Assembly: GCA_028749115.1 (NCBI GenBank)
Contig: JAQURD010000007.1
Span: 1 to 64,000, forward strand
From: Acidobacteriota bacterium
GTDB lineage: Bacteria; Acidobacteriota; Aminicenantia; Aminicenantales; Saccharicenantaceae
Direction: 5' to 3'
Length of the DNA stretch: 64,000 bases
Shown here: positions 1 to 8,361 of the stretch, one piece after another
How positions within the stretch are numbered: position 1 is the first letter of the stretch
Layout of the letters: every line of letters begins with the position of its first letter
Notes under the pieces: model-generated
Database searches by the model: none
Told to the model about the DNA's origin: nothing
What the model saw: the letters and a program-made list of their open reading frames with translations, nothing else
Program-made: the position numbers and the translations under genes

Positions 1-148
1 CCAGGGCAAAGCGTCTCTCCTCTGGAATTGTCCGGTGGAATTTTAGGCCCTCTTCTATCGAGACATTCCGGCCGGTCGGCCAGGTCTGCAGGATATCTTT
101 TCTTATTTCATAGAATTCCTTCAGGTCTATTTTTTCGTCTTTAATCAT
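1..148 (-). CDS. glmE: Methylaspartate (glutamate) mutase epsilon subunit, N-terminal fragment
   Basis: This is the start of the catalytic subunit of B12-dependent glutamate mutase, which interconverts L-glutamate and threo-3-methylaspartate; the rest runs off the window. The 49 visible residues include QTWPTGRNVSIEEGLKFH followed by RTIPEERRFA, closely resembling the N-terminus of clostridial MutE/GlmE as I remember it (WPTGKEV..., IP..KNFA). The ATG at 148 overlaps the stop of the upstream glmL gene by 8 bases, so translation is probably coupled. Position after glmS and glmL is the standard mutase operon order. Only the N-terminus is visible, so activity cannot be judged. Confidence 0.85.
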   Translation of the reverse strand, partial: MIKDEKIDLKEFYEIRKDILQTWPTGRNVSIEEGLKFHRTIPEERRFAL

Positions 149-1565
149 GGTCTTCACCCTTCTGACTTAAATTTTCAACGGAAGCAACCGCTAAAGAAGC
201 AGCTTCCTTTGGATATTTTTCAACCAGATTCCCCAGCACAGAGAATAAATAATCACGGTCACGGTAAAAAACAGGCTTGTCTGGCAAGAGCTTTCTTTCT
301 TCACCATAATTTCTGAGCTTTTTGAGGGGGATGTTCATGACTGCCACTGATTTTTCCCCTGACAGAAATCCACCACTGCCAATAACAGCCTTGACTCTTC
401 TCAAATCCTTTCCAATTTGGACATAGACTTTTCCCTGCGGTGTATAAACTTCTTTCCACCCTCCGATGTGCCTTAAAGCAGCATAATAAACACAGGCCTC
501 AGCCAGAATCCTGTCAAAGATTTTTTCAGTTTCTAATTCGGGCAGATAATCAATCCTGCCGGAAATTGCAGCCACAAATTTTTCGATGTCTTTAAGCCCG
601 AATCCTTCCTCTCTTAACCGGTCTCCTATGTATGTCTGGCCCATTTCAAAAAGAGAATGAGCTGAGACTCTCAACCCGAGATCTCCTTCCACTGTCCTTT
701 TGACCTTAGGCTCCCGGATTCCCTTAAGAACTACCGTATCAGTTTCAAGGCATGATTCTGTATTGGAATAGAAATCCGTCGTGGCACCGCCAATATCAAT
801 GACCGCCAGATCAGACCATTCAGGATAAAACTCTGGAATGACTGAGATCAATTCAAACACAGCCAGGGGTGTTGGCTTTGGCTGGCTGCTGAAAAGCTCA
901 ACTATTTCTGCCAGCCCCCGGCCAACCACTATTCTCTTCAAAAATATTTCTCTTATCTTTTCTCTGACTGGTTCAATATTTACCTGACCGATTTCCGGCA
1001 TGAGGTTTTCAGTTACGATGACTTCCTGGTTTTTCATTATATTAAGAACATCTTCAGCCACCGCTCTATTGCCAGCATAAACAATCGGGCAGCTTAACCT
1101 GGAAGATTCCAGCTTCTTAGCATTTTCCAGGATATATTTACTGTTTCCTCCGTCAGTTCCCCCGCTAATCAGGACAATATCAGGGCTAAGCCTTTCAAGT
1201 TCTTTTACATCGCCAGCCGTCAGGGAAAAAGCAAAGCTTTTAACAACTTTGCCGCCAGCCGACATAGCAGCTAATCTGGCTAATTGCAAAGTCAGGTCTG
1301 GCACCAGGCCGATGGCGGCAATCCTCAGCCCTCCTTTGGCCGAAGAAGAAAAAAATATCTCAGACAAACCCTTAAGCTGTTCAAGAGGAGTATGCCGTTC
1401 CCGATGAAGGAGTCCGGCCAATACCTCACTAAAACCGACCACCAGGTTATCCTGGGTAGTCGGAGCCGAGGTCTTTTCTAGAAGTTCAAGACCTGAACCG
1501 GCCAGGCCAAAGGCAGCACCCTTAGTCCAGGTTGAACCAATATCAATACTGATAACCGTCTTCAT
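141..1565 (-). CDS. glmL: GlmL/MutL family protein (glutamate mutase-associated ATPase)
   Basis: A 474-residue member of the MutL/GlmL family, the protein always found with glutamate mutase and thought to be an actin-fold ATPase acting as a reactivating or chaperone factor for the B12 enzyme. The N-terminus MKTVISIDIGSTWTKGA is the phosphate-1 loop of the ASKHA fold; a second such loop is seen near residue 255 as LAVIDIGGATTDFYS; GSGGFLSG lies near residue 400. The length matches the family. I placed the start at the ATG at 1565 because it begins directly with the phosphate loop. A GTG at 1580, overlapping the glmS stop as GTGA, would add five residues and is an equally coupled alternative. 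Neither start has a clear Shine-Dalgarno. Confidence 0.88.
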   Translation of the reverse strand: MKTVISIDIGSTWTKGAAFGLAGSGLELLEKTSAPTTQDNLVVGFSEVLAGLLHRERHTPLEQLKGLSEIFFSSSAKGGLRIAAIGLVPDLTLQLARLAAMSAGGKVVKSFAFSLTAGDVKELERLSPDIVLISGGTDGGNSKYILENAKKLESSRLSCPIVYAGNRAVAEDVLNIMKNQEVIVTENLMPEIGQVNIEPVREKIREIFLKRIVVGRGLAEIVELFSSQPKPTPLAVFELISVIPEFYPEWSDLAVIDIGGATTDFYSNTESCLETDTVVLKGIREPKVKRTVEGDLGLRVSAHSLFEMGQTYIGDRLREEGFGLKDIEKFVAAISGRIDYLPELETEKIFDRILAEACVYYAALRHIGGWKEVYTPQGKVYVQIGKDLRRVKAVIGSGGFLSGEKSVAVMNIPLKKLRNYGEERKLLPDKPVFYRDRDYLFSVLGNLVEKYPKEAASLAVASVENLSQKGEDHD

Positions 1566-1576
1566 TGGCCGCAAAC

Positions 1577-2137
1577 TCACTTGGTATTAGAGCCATTTGG
1601 CTCCTTCATATCGTTTTGATTATTCCGGGTAATCTGACTACCCTGACTCTGCGGTTTGTTCTGACTGTTCCGGTTACTTTGATTTGTCTGGTCTTTAGTT
1701 ACCTGTCTTTTTGAACTTGACCCAAATTTTTCTTTGATATCCTGCTTTAGAAGTTCAGCCACCTGCTTGAGATCAACATCAGGGTGAAACACCCGGTCAA
1801 AACCCATTTTTTTAAATTTTTCTTCGACTACAGAGAAAGGCGTCTTGCCAACCACCAGATTGCCACCAACATAAAGGATAATTGGATCAAGGCCCTTTTC
1901 AATGCACAGATCTCTAAAACCCTGACAATCTATCTCTCCATGCCCATAAAGTGAAGAAACCAGAATAGCCTTAGCGTTCGTTTCGATAGCCGCATCCACA
2001 AATTCCTGCTGTGAAACCATGACCCCCAGGTTAACTACCTTAAATCCTTCAGAGGTGAAAAATAATTCAAGAATCTTATTGCCGACTGAATGGCAATCTA
2101 AACCTATAACTCCGAGGATAATCGTATCCTTTCCCAT
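1577..2137 (-). CDS. glmS: Methylaspartate mutase sigma subunit, cobalamin-binding, with extended Asn/Gln-rich tail
   Basis: The small B12-binding subunit of glutamate mutase. Residues 1-135 form the Rossmann-like cobalamin domain: GLDCHSVGNKIL contains the DxHxxG motif whose His ligates cobalt, SSLYGHGE and YVGGNLVVG are the further cobalamin-contact segments. Known GlmS proteins are about 137 residues; this one has 186, and the extra C-terminal 50 residues are low-complexity and rich in Asn, Gln, Ser and Lys (for example QTNQSNRNSQNKPQSQGSQ). The tail is in frame and reaches the glmL start, so it is not a trivial start error. Shine-Dalgarno AGGAG lies about 10 bases before the ATG. It is followed by glmL and glmE and preceded by the GntR gene, 91 bases away on the same strand. 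Confidence 0.9.
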   Translation of the reverse strand: MGKDTIILGVIGLDCHSVGNKILELFFTSEGFKVVNLGVMVSQQEFVDAAIETNAKAILVSSLYGHGEIDCQGFRDLCIEKGLDPIILYVGGNLVVGKTPFSVVEEKFKKMGFDRVFHPDVDLKQVAELLKQDIKEKFGSSSKRQVTKDQTNQSNRNSQNKPQSQGSQITRNNQNDMKEPNGSNTK

Positions 2138-2228
2138 CTTCTTTTTTCTCCTGTTCTCAGGTTACTCGATGTCTTCCTCTCGATTTCTGGACCATTCTGA
2201 AAACTCAATTCCTGGCTATTTATAAGTA

Positions 2229-3218
2229 TCAAGAAGTTAGTAACTGGCTGATCCTCTCTTCGACATAAAGCAATGAGCCTCTCTCTATTTGATAGTCGAA
2301 GACTATGACTTTACCGCCTCTTTGAGTAAAGTCCTGCACCGCCGGTAGATTTTCTTTTCTACGTTGAAGCTGGTAGCCCGGTGGAACAAAGACAACATCC
2401 AGGTCAGCCAGAAATTCTGGCAGTTTGTTTTCATTTCTTAAGAATAGGCAGGGAACCAAACCAGTAGCTAAACCCATCTCCTTCAATCTAACCACCACTC
2501 TGGCCAGAAAATTCTCGCTTTCACAGATAACACCAAGTCTCTGTACCGGGCTTAAGCTGGCCATGTCTATAATCGTTTCCTGACTGGGGGAAACAGCCAC
2601 CTGGATCAATCTTTCTTTTAGTTCGGGCACTTTGCCCAGAAGTTCACTGTAATGAGTACTGGTGGTCAGGATAAGGTCAAAAGGCTCTAAGCGCTGTTCG
2701 GCCGCCGGATCAGCAACGATCTCATCCAGCAGAAATCTTGATACTCTGACATGTTTTAGAAAAATCAATTGCCTCTCAAAGATGCTCAGACTTTCTGGAT
2801 TGCAATCGATAATAGCTACATTAAAATTTTCGAGTTTTTCTTCTCTTTGAATGATAGCCAGTTCCAAAAACGTTCTTATCTCCTGATAAGAAAAATTCAT
2901 CCCACGGAGTTGATCAAGCAGATTGTAAATTATTCTCTGGGCCCTTTCTTTGCGTCCGGAGGGAATTATGTCCTGCCGGGAAGAAACAAAAGTGCCCCGG
3001 CCCTGAGTTGTTTCAATGATCCCATCTCTGACCATAACTTCATAGGCCTTCTTAACTGTTCCACGGGCAATGTTAAGTTGATTAGCCAGCTCCCGCTCGG
3101 TAGGGAGCTTATCACCCGGTTTCAGCTGTCCTTCATGAATCATGGAGGTTATCTGCTTTATTATCTGGCGATAGGCAGGCACTGGACTTTTTTTGTCAAC
3201 AGAGATTTTTGTTTCCAT
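2229..3218 (-). CDS. GntR-family transcriptional regulator of the glutamate mutase operon
   Basis: A 329-residue regulator. Residues 8-82 are a classical GntR winged helix: PAYRQIIKQITSMIHEGQL, GDKLPTERELANQLNIARG and TVKKAYEVMVRDGIIETTQG with the closing GRGTFV. The remaining 240 residues do not look like the usual FadR, HutC/UTRA or MocR effector domains; two alpha/beta halves resembling a small periplasmic-binding-type fold are suggested by VAIIDCNPES and LGVICESENF, but this is a guess. Being the first gene of a run leading into glmS-glmL-glmE, it probably senses a metabolite of glutamate or methylaspartate fermentation and controls its own operon. The start is supported by AGAGGT eight bases upstream. 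Confidence 0.85.
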   Translation of the reverse strand: METKISVDKKSPVPAYRQIIKQITSMIHEGQLKPGDKLPTERELANQLNIARGTVKKAYEVMVRDGIIETTQGRGTFVSSRQDIIPSGRKERAQRIIYNLLDQLRGMNFSYQEIRTFLELAIIQREEKLENFNVAIIDCNPESLSIFERQLIFLKHVRVSRFLLDEIVADPAAEQRLEPFDLILTTSTHYSELLGKVPELKERLIQVAVSPSQETIIDMASLSPVQRLGVICESENFLARVVVRLKEMGLATGLVPCLFLRNENKLPEFLADLDVVFVPPGYQLQRRKENLPAVQDFTQRGGKVIVFDYQIERGSLLYVEERISQLLTS

Positions 3219-3249
3219 GTTGTACCTCTTAAAGCAATGTACATATTAG

Positions 3250-3279
3250 TGTATACCAGAATATACCAAGTTAGTCCAA
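3250..3279 (-). promoter_or_regulatory. Candidate promoter and GntR operator of the regulator-glutamate mutase operon
   Basis: On the minus strand, TTGGAC (3274-3279) and TATACA (3250-3255) form a -35/-10 pair with an 18-base spacer. Overlapping the -10 and spacer, the plus strand shows TATACCA twice (3252-3258 and 3262-3268), spaced exactly ten bases, one helical turn. GntR proteins often bind GTATAC-like sites in their own promoters, so autorepression is plausible. That the repeats are direct rather than inverted is unusual for a dimeric GntR. Confidence 0.5.
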
Positions 3280-3760
3280 TTATCAAGTGGAAAACTACAA
3301 TGTTATTTACACTTGAAAAGTGAGCTGTTGATGAGGCCTCCCATTCATAGGAGGAAGAAATGGAACAGAGACACCAGCATTTGAGTATTGAGGCGTCTTT
3401 TGCCCTGGTGAAAAAAATTGCTGTCAATCCTTACCGGCGTATTTAGTTCTATAAACATCAAATCCCTCTAAGCAGAGTTCCCAATGGCCTGCAAGTAGAT
3501 ACCCACTCAGTCCCTGACCTCAAGCAGGGTTCCCTCAAACTTCGCTTTTGGGGAAATAACCAGTTCATTAACTCCATTGCCTCTTCACTAATTGATTTCC
3601 CGGGAGTTCACTTTCGAACTTTTGCTAAGAGCAGAAAAATTACAATCTTCTGATAATATTTTATGGCCTTCCGAATGAAAACTCAGGCTTAACTCTGCCA
3701 GATTTCTCTCCCGATAGATGACGAAGCTCGTCATTATTAATAGCTTGCTCAAAGAGCCTG
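3280..3760. other. Intergenic region without convincing genes
   Basis: About 480 bases between the divergent GntR operon and the small membrane protein gene. An 88-codon open frame on the minus strand (3161-3427) overlaps the GntR start and its promoter and has no family features. I see no tRNA, terminator or repeat here. Confidence 0.5.
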
Positions 3761-3790
3761 TTGATTTGCTTTTAGAAGGAAGAGTATAAT
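3761..3790 (+). promoter_or_regulatory. Sigma-70 promoter of a small membrane protein gene, probably leaderless
   Basis: TTGATT (3761-3766), 18-base spacer, TATAAT (3785-3790). The ATG at 3799 begins only eight bases after the -10 box, so transcription would start at or next to the start codon. Confidence 0.55.
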
Positions 3791-3798
3791 TAATAAAA

Positions 3799-4158
3799 AT
3801 GACCTCTCCAAGTAAAAGCAGAGAACAGGTCACTAAATATCTACCTGGAATTTTAGCTTTAGTCGTCGCTGTCTGGCTGGTTTTTCCATTGATCAGACTC
3901 GATCAATCGGACTATACCCGGGCTAAGGTTCTGGTTTACCGGCTGGCTCTGGGCATTACTATTTTGATTCTTATCCTGGGGAAGATGGGTTTTGATATTT
4001 TTTTCCCACAGGGAATAGCCAAAAAAGTCTCTAACCTGAAATCTGTAGTCTTTATTATCTTTGGCATTCTTATACTGGCTTTTGTCGTCTTCATTATCGT
4101 TCAAGCTGGCTCACTATTTCTAAGCAGTTATCCTCAAACGACAGATTATAATCTATAA
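3799..4158 (+). CDS. Small membrane protein of unknown function, three membrane segments
   Basis: A 119-residue protein I do not recognise. It has a short polar N-terminus, then three strongly hydrophobic stretches: about residues 15-30 (GILALVVAVWLVFPLI), 45-68 (VYRLALGITILILILGKMGF) and 82-107 (VVFIIFGILILAFVVFIIVQAG), so it is almost certainly integral to the inner membrane. The last six bases overlap the convergent CPBP gene. A TATAAT box sits eight bases before the ATG, while the purine-rich AAGGAAGAG is too far upstream to serve as ribosome binding site. The promoter and consistent membrane topology support a real gene, but no function can be given. Confidence 0.6.
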   Translation: MTSPSKSREQVTKYLPGILALVVAVWLVFPLIRLDQSDYTRAKVLVYRLALGITILILILGKMGFDIFFPQGIAKKVSNLKSVVFIIFGILILAFVVFIIVQAGSLFLSSYPQTTDYNL

Positions 4159-4992
4159 ACTAGCCAGTTGTTTTTCAGATGTTTTTTGCTTGAAGATATC
4201 TCTATTTCTCAAGATAACAATGGTCGCCACGATTAGGTAAAGCAAGGTTTGGATACCCTCGGTCAGGGCAGACAGTTCAAAAAGCTGATCGACAAAATTG
4301 ATCATAAAGTGAAAAAGAATAGCAGCCAGCGTGCTTTTTTTATTTCTATAAAATATGTAGGTAAAGATCACTGATTTAGGGAAAAGTTGAAGAAAGTAAA
4401 ATGCCACCAGCCAATCATGGCCTGTCCTGGCCTGCAGGGGATAACCTTTGACCAGAAAGAGAGGAATGGTCCAGATAGCCCAGACAACAGCAATAAGCAG
4501 GCTGGCCCTAAAACCTGACATAATATTTTTAAGCTTGTCCAGCCAGTAGCCGCGCCAGCCAAGCTCTTCCGGAAATGGCCCGACAAAAAAGGTATAAAAG
4601 ATGAAGATCAGAATGGAAGGAAGGTGAGCTTTGACCTGAGAAACTAGCTTTAGTTGCGACAGGGGCTGGCCTAAAGCCCAGGCAACCAGAATAGCCGTAA
4701 CTGCTATGAACAAAGGAATAAGAAAAATTTCCCGGTAACCTCTTCTGCTGATCAGTGTGGGATCAAAGATCCGCCGCCAGTAATCCCAGTTTTCTTCAGA
4801 TTCTCCACTCAGAAGCAAAAAAACCACAGCCAGCAGAGCCGGGACCAGCAAGCCAGCCAGCAAGAGAACCTTGACGGCCAGATTTTCAACTCCCTGGCCA
4901 GTGGAGATGGCCAGCAACCAGGGAAGCCAGGTCAACCCCAGAACAAAAGGTATATATAAAAAAGGGCTAATTGAAATCTTTTTAACAGGCAT
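4153..4992 (-). CDS. CPBP-family intramembrane glutamic endopeptidase (CAAX protease-like)
   Basis: A 279-residue polytopic membrane protein of the CPBP/Abi family, related to eukaryotic Rce1. The diagnostic first motif EELGWRGYW (EExxxR) lies near residue 142, and the third motif FHFMIN with the catalytic-site His and Asn near residue 232. About eight hydrophobic segments are visible. Family members process prenylated or small peptides within the membrane, or protect against self-made bacteriocins; the substrate here is unknown and the neighbours give no clue. Shine-Dalgarno AGGAGG lies nine bases before the ATG. Confidence 0.85.
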   Translation of the reverse strand: MPVKKISISPFLYIPFVLGLTWLPWLLAISTGQGVENLAVKVLLLAGLLVPALLAVVFLLLSGESEENWDYWRRIFDPTLISRRGYREIFLIPLFIAVTAILVAWALGQPLSQLKLVSQVKAHLPSILIFIFYTFFVGPFPEELGWRGYWLDKLKNIMSGFRASLLIAVVWAIWTIPLFLVKGYPLQARTGHDWLVAFYFLQLFPKSVIFTYIFYRNKKSTLAAILFHFMINFVDQLFELSALTEGIQTLLYLIVATIVILRNRDIFKQKTSEKQLASL

Positions 4993-5203
4993 GACCGCCT
5001 CCTGACAGTTAACCTTATTAAAATATAAAAAAAGCTTCAGATAATAAAGAGTTTTTTTTAAAGGGCGGCATCACTGGCTGCCGCTTCTCTGTACATTTAC
5101 TTATTTCTATCTTAATCAGCCGTTACCTGCCATAATAACAAGCTGGCATTAATAAAAAAAATAAAATAAAATCTAGATATAAAGATAAAAACCGGAGACA
5201 AAA

Positions 5204-6238
5204 ATGAAAGCCATCTATCTTACCGGCTGCAGACAGGCCAGAGTTGAAGAGGTGCCTGAGCCAGATTTTCAGTCGCTTGATTCAGTCATTCTCAAGACGA
5301 AAGTGGCTGGACTTTGTGGCAGCGATTTGCATTATTTTATAGCAGAATCTGTAGGTGGAGATGAAGTTTGCTATCCCTGGATAGTCGGCCATGAATGTTC
5401 GGCTGAAGTGGTAAGAACCGGGCCGGAGGCGAAAAGATACAAGCCAGGGGAATTGGTTGTAGTTGAGCCTTCCATTTCTTGTGGCGTTTGCGATCAATGC
5501 CTGGCTGGCCGGTTCAATACCTGCCGGACTATCAAATTTCTGGGTCATCCAGGGGAACTGGCCGGCTGTTTGGCTGAGTATTTTGTTATGCCAGAAAAGA
5601 ACCTGATTCCTCTGCCTGCCGGCTTATCGCCCGAAGAAGGCATGTTAGCTGAACCTCTGTCGATTGCCAGGCATGCAATGTATCTGGCCTCGTTGGAAAA
5701 TTCAGCTACAGTGGGTGTCCTGGGAACAGGACCAATTGGACTCTTGTTGATCATGCTCCTTAAAAAACATGACTTTAGTTCTATTTTTACTACCGACCGG
5801 TCTGAAGCCAGAGTAGATGCTGCTCTTAAAGCCGGAGCCAGTTGGGCAGCTAATGCTGAAGAGGAAGATATTATCATGGAAATTGCTGCCCGTCAGCCAC
5901 TCGGTTTAGATGCTGTTTTTGAAGTCAGCGGTGACCAGGAAGCTATTGATCAGGCAGTAGAATTGGTCAAACCAGGCGGCAAAATAATCCAGATAGGAAT
6001 TCCACTGCCAGAAAGGGTATCCTGCCGCCTAAGTAAGCTCAGACGAAAAGAAATAACCATAATTAATGTCCGTCGGCAAAATAAATGTCTGGAAGAGTCT
6101 ATTCATCTCCTGGCAGAAAAAAGAATAGAAGCCTCCTGGTTGTTGACCCATCGTTTTTCACCTGAAGAGGCTCAGTCAGCCTTCACCACTGCCGCCGACC
6201 GGCTGGATGGAGTGCTCAAAGCTGCCATTATCTTTTGA
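5204..6238 (+). CDS. Zinc-dependent alcohol dehydrogenase (MDR family, threonine/sorbitol dehydrogenase-like)
   Basis: A 344-residue medium-chain dehydrogenase. The N-terminal GroES-like domain has catalytic zinc ligands in GLCGSDLH (Cys near residue 39) and GHECSAEV, and a structural-zinc lobe CGVCDQCLAGRFNTC with four cysteines near residues 90-104. The Rossmann domain starts with GVLGTGPIGLL near residue 172. It oxidises or reduces a secondary alcohol or polyol with NAD(P); the closest relatives by pattern are sorbitol and L-threonine 3-dehydrogenases, but the substrate cannot be fixed from sequence. GGAG lies eight bases before the ATG. It is monocistronic, divergent from the CPBP gene, and followed by a candidate terminator. 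Confidence 0.88.
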   Translation: MKAIYLTGCRQARVEEVPEPDFQSLDSVILKTKVAGLCGSDLHYFIAESVGGDEVCYPWIVGHECSAEVVRTGPEAKRYKPGELVVVEPSISCGVCDQCLAGRFNTCRTIKFLGHPGELAGCLAEYFVMPEKNLIPLPAGLSPEEGMLAEPLSIARHAMYLASLENSATVGVLGTGPIGLLLIMLLKKHDFSSIFTTDRSEARVDAALKAGASWAANAEEEDIIMEIAARQPLGLDAVFEVSGDQEAIDQAVELVKPGGKIIQIGIPLPERVSCRLSKLRRKEITIINVRRQNKCLEESIHLLAEKRIEASWLLTHRFSPEEAQSAFTTAADRLDGVLKAAIIF

Positions 6239-6311
6239 TTACCAGCCAGAAAATAATCGATAGCCTAAAGGCCAGATTTTAGATAAAAAAGCTCAGTCAC
6301 AAAGGTCAGAA

Positions 6312-6338
6312 CAGGCTTGAGAACATGCCTGCTTTTTT
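6312..6338 (+). terminator. Rho-independent terminator after the alcohol dehydrogenase
   Basis: CAGGC (6312-6316) pairs with GCCTG (6327-6331), extended by TG/CA beyond a mismatch, and is followed by a run of six T. Confidence 0.6.
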
Positions 6339-6378
6339 GAAAGGCAGGGCAAAAATCAAATAGACCGGTGTTAGCCTG

Positions 6379-6978
6379 TTAGAAAATAAACCCAACAGCC
6401 AGAGATAATCTTGCCCCGCCTATCTTGAAATTAACTCCTTCATAAGTATCTTTAGCCTGGCAATAGCCAGCCTCTATCCCGCTGAACAGGAATTTTTCCC
6501 GATAATAGATTCCAGCTTCGAAGTTCAGGCCAATTTTATTACCACTAACAGTTATCTCCATAGCTTCTTCCTTATAAGCAGCATTGGCCACTCCAAGCCC
6601 AATAAACAGCTTCAGATGCCGCCCGAATGAGGGGAAATAGCCTACACCACCGCCATAAAACTGCTGCCTGGAATGAGTTGGAAGTTCCAGATCTGGGCTG
6701 ATCCCATCTTTTGAACCTGTTATAAAAAAGCCATAAACATAAACTTGATCAATGATTCTGGCTCCCAGTTTAACTTCGGGAACGAACAAAGTTTCTCCAT
6801 AGACATCTTTATAATTAGCATCAGCCAGGAAAATATATCCCCCGCTGATAGTTAGCATTACTTTCTCCGCCGCCTGGCCAGAGATGCTCAGCCAGGATAA
6901 CAGGAAGAAAAACAAAAGCAAAATCCCTGCTGGCCGGGCTTTTTTATTTCCTGGATTGTTTCCTTCTCTTTCTCTCAT
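6379..6978 (-). CDS. Outer-membrane beta-barrel protein, OmpA/OmpW-like size
   Basis: A 199-residue exported protein. Residues 18-36 (AGILLLFFFLLSWLSISGQA) are a signal peptide ending at AxA-like GQAA. The mature part alternates short amphipathic strands with turns (LTISGGYIFLADAN, VKLGARIIDQVYVYGFF, GGGVGYFPSFGRHLKLF, IGLNFEAGIYYREKFLF) and ends in GFIF, whose terminal Phe is the usual outer-membrane barrel assembly signal. About eight strands would fit the length. No specific function is apparent. AAAGGAG lies nine bases before the ATG. Confidence 0.72.
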   Translation of the reverse strand: MREREGNNPGNKKARPAGILLLFFFLLSWLSISGQAAEKVMLTISGGYIFLADANYKDVYGETLFVPEVKLGARIIDQVYVYGFFITGSKDGISPDLELPTHSRQQFYGGGVGYFPSFGRHLKLFIGLGVANAAYKEEAMEITVSGNKIGLNFEAGIYYREKFLFSGIEAGYCQAKDTYEGVNFKIGGARLSLAVGFIF

Positions 6979-7352
6979 GATTCCAATCTCCTTTGCTCAC
7001 TTTTTGTTTACCAAAAGGCCAACCACGCCCAAGAAAGTTAATGGCTCAAGGTCTTTTCGCCTGCCTGACCTGCCATCAACAACTCCTGACTAACATTTCT
7101 TATCAAAAAACCAGCATTTATGTCAACGTTTAAATAAATAATGAATTTCCATGACGCGGCATTTCGTTCCGGTTTCACTCATGGACTCAAGCCAAAAAAA
7201 TTTCATAATAAGCATATCCGGCCGTTAAATCAGGGGAGGATCAGAAGACCAGGTATTATAAAGCTGGCTGCCGCCACCGGTTTGACCGGGTAATTCTTAA
7301 CTTTCTTGACTTAGCAAGAGACTGAAGCTTAAAATAAAATTGGAGGCAAAAG
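6979..7352 (+). promoter_or_regulatory. Intergenic region with the promoter of the TPR lipoprotein gene
   Basis: Divergent spacer. TTGACT (7306-7311), 18 bases, TAAAAT (7330-7335), then GGAGG (7342-7346) before the ATG at 7353. Nothing else is recognisable in the remaining 330 bases. Confidence 0.5.
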
Positions 7353-8087
7353 ATGAAAAACAAGAAGTTTATCTTGCTTATTATTGTTACCATAACCATT
7401 TTGGCTACATCATGTGCATCGGCAAATAAAGGCGGTTCAGATTTAGAATTTAATCAATATTTAAATGAAGCTACAAGATGTTATCAGAAAGAGAATTACT
7501 CTCTGGCCAGACAGAAGCTTGACCTGGCTCTACAAATTGATCCAAATTCTGTCCGGGCTAACAACATGATGGGGCTGGCTTATTTCAAAGAAGGCAATTA
7601 TGCTCTGGCTGAAACCTACTTTAGGAAGACGGTTAAACTTGATCCAGGGTACGCCACTGGCTATCTCAACCTCGGTGCGATTTGTGCCATGAAAAAATTA
7701 TATTCAGAAGCCCGGGAATATTATGAGAAAGCCATTTCTATCTCACCCAATCTGACGGCAGCCTATTATAGCCTGGCCACTGTTTGTTTTCAGCTCAACG
7801 ACAGGGATAAAGGGCTTTCTTATCTTAAGCGTGGCTTTGAACTTGATCCCAATTATCTGGAAGAACATCGTGAAGCTTTGAGCAGCCTGCCTATGGAGGG
7901 CCCGGCCTTAGCTCAACTTTATTTCAGTTTCGCCAAAGTCTATGCCAGCCAGGGAGAAGTGGTAAAGACAGCAGAATACTTAAAGAAAGCCAGGCAGAAT
8001 GGCTTTAAGAACTGGAAGTTGATAGAAACAGAGCCAGAATTTGTCGGGGTCCGGGATAATCCTCTAATCAAAGAGTTTCTTAAGTAA
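7353..8087 (+). CDS. TPR-repeat lipoprotein
   Basis: A 244-residue protein with a lipoprotein-type signal (hydrophobic stretch then ILATSCAS, Cys near residue 21; the -3 position is Ala rather than Leu, so lipidation is likely but not certain). From residue 35 to about 170 there are four tetratricopeptide repeats, for example YLNEATRCYQKENYSLARQ, NNMMGLAYFKEGNYALAE and YLNLGAICAMKKLYSEARE, and a further helical pair follows. Such proteins are scaffolds for envelope complexes. It is probably monocistronic, with its own promoter and a good GGAGG site. Confidence 0.82.
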   Translation: MKNKKFILLIIVTITILATSCASANKGGSDLEFNQYLNEATRCYQKENYSLARQKLDLALQIDPNSVRANNMMGLAYFKEGNYALAETYFRKTVKLDPGYATGYLNLGAICAMKKLYSEAREYYEKAISISPNLTAAYYSLATVCFQLNDRDKGLSYLKRGFELDPNYLEEHREALSSLPMEGPALAQLYFSFAKVYASQGEVVKTAEYLKKARQNGFKNWKLIETEPEFVGVRDNPLIKEFLK

Positions 8088-8268
8088 AAACAAGGGACAC
8101 AATCTATATTTCCTGTTTTTTTCTTCCCCGGTGTTGTCTTCCGGGAGAACAAGCTTATAGAAGGCCAAGAGGAAATATGATGGGCGATTGATGTGGCAAC
8201 CTCTTGTCTGACTTTCCACCAGATAACTTTATCCTGGGAATTATTGATAAACCCTCTCTGCCCGGTTC

Positions 8269-8302
8269 CTCGCAAGCTGGGGGACCTCTCCGGCTCCGCG
8301 AG
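8269..8302. other. Nested hairpin in an otherwise empty 270-base spacer
   Basis: CTCGC (8269-8273) pairs with GCGAG (8298-8302), enclosing GCTGGGG (8276-8282) opposite CTCCGGC (8288-8294), seven pairs with wobble and a five-base loop. There is no T-tract on either side, so it is not an obvious terminator. It does not carry SRP RNA, RNase P or tmRNA signatures. The rest of 8088-8361 holds nothing I can name. Confidence 0.25.
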
Positions 8303-8361
8303 TAAGTCCGCTAAGACAGATGACTTATCTAATTCTCAGCTCAAACTGGCCAGCGTTTAAC

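Noticed and set aside
3161-3427. An 88-codon minus-strand frame upstream of the GntR gene
   Set aside because: It overlaps the GntR start in another frame and the candidate promoter, has no ribosome site and no protein-like pattern.
8099-8155. Hairpin CCCCGG...CCGGG after the TPR lipoprotein as a terminator
   Set aside because: The T-run lies upstream of the stem on the coding strand rather than after it.
8088-8361. SRP RNA, RNase P RNA or tmRNA in the structured spacer
   Set aside because: The conserved words of these RNAs are absent; only a local hairpin remains.
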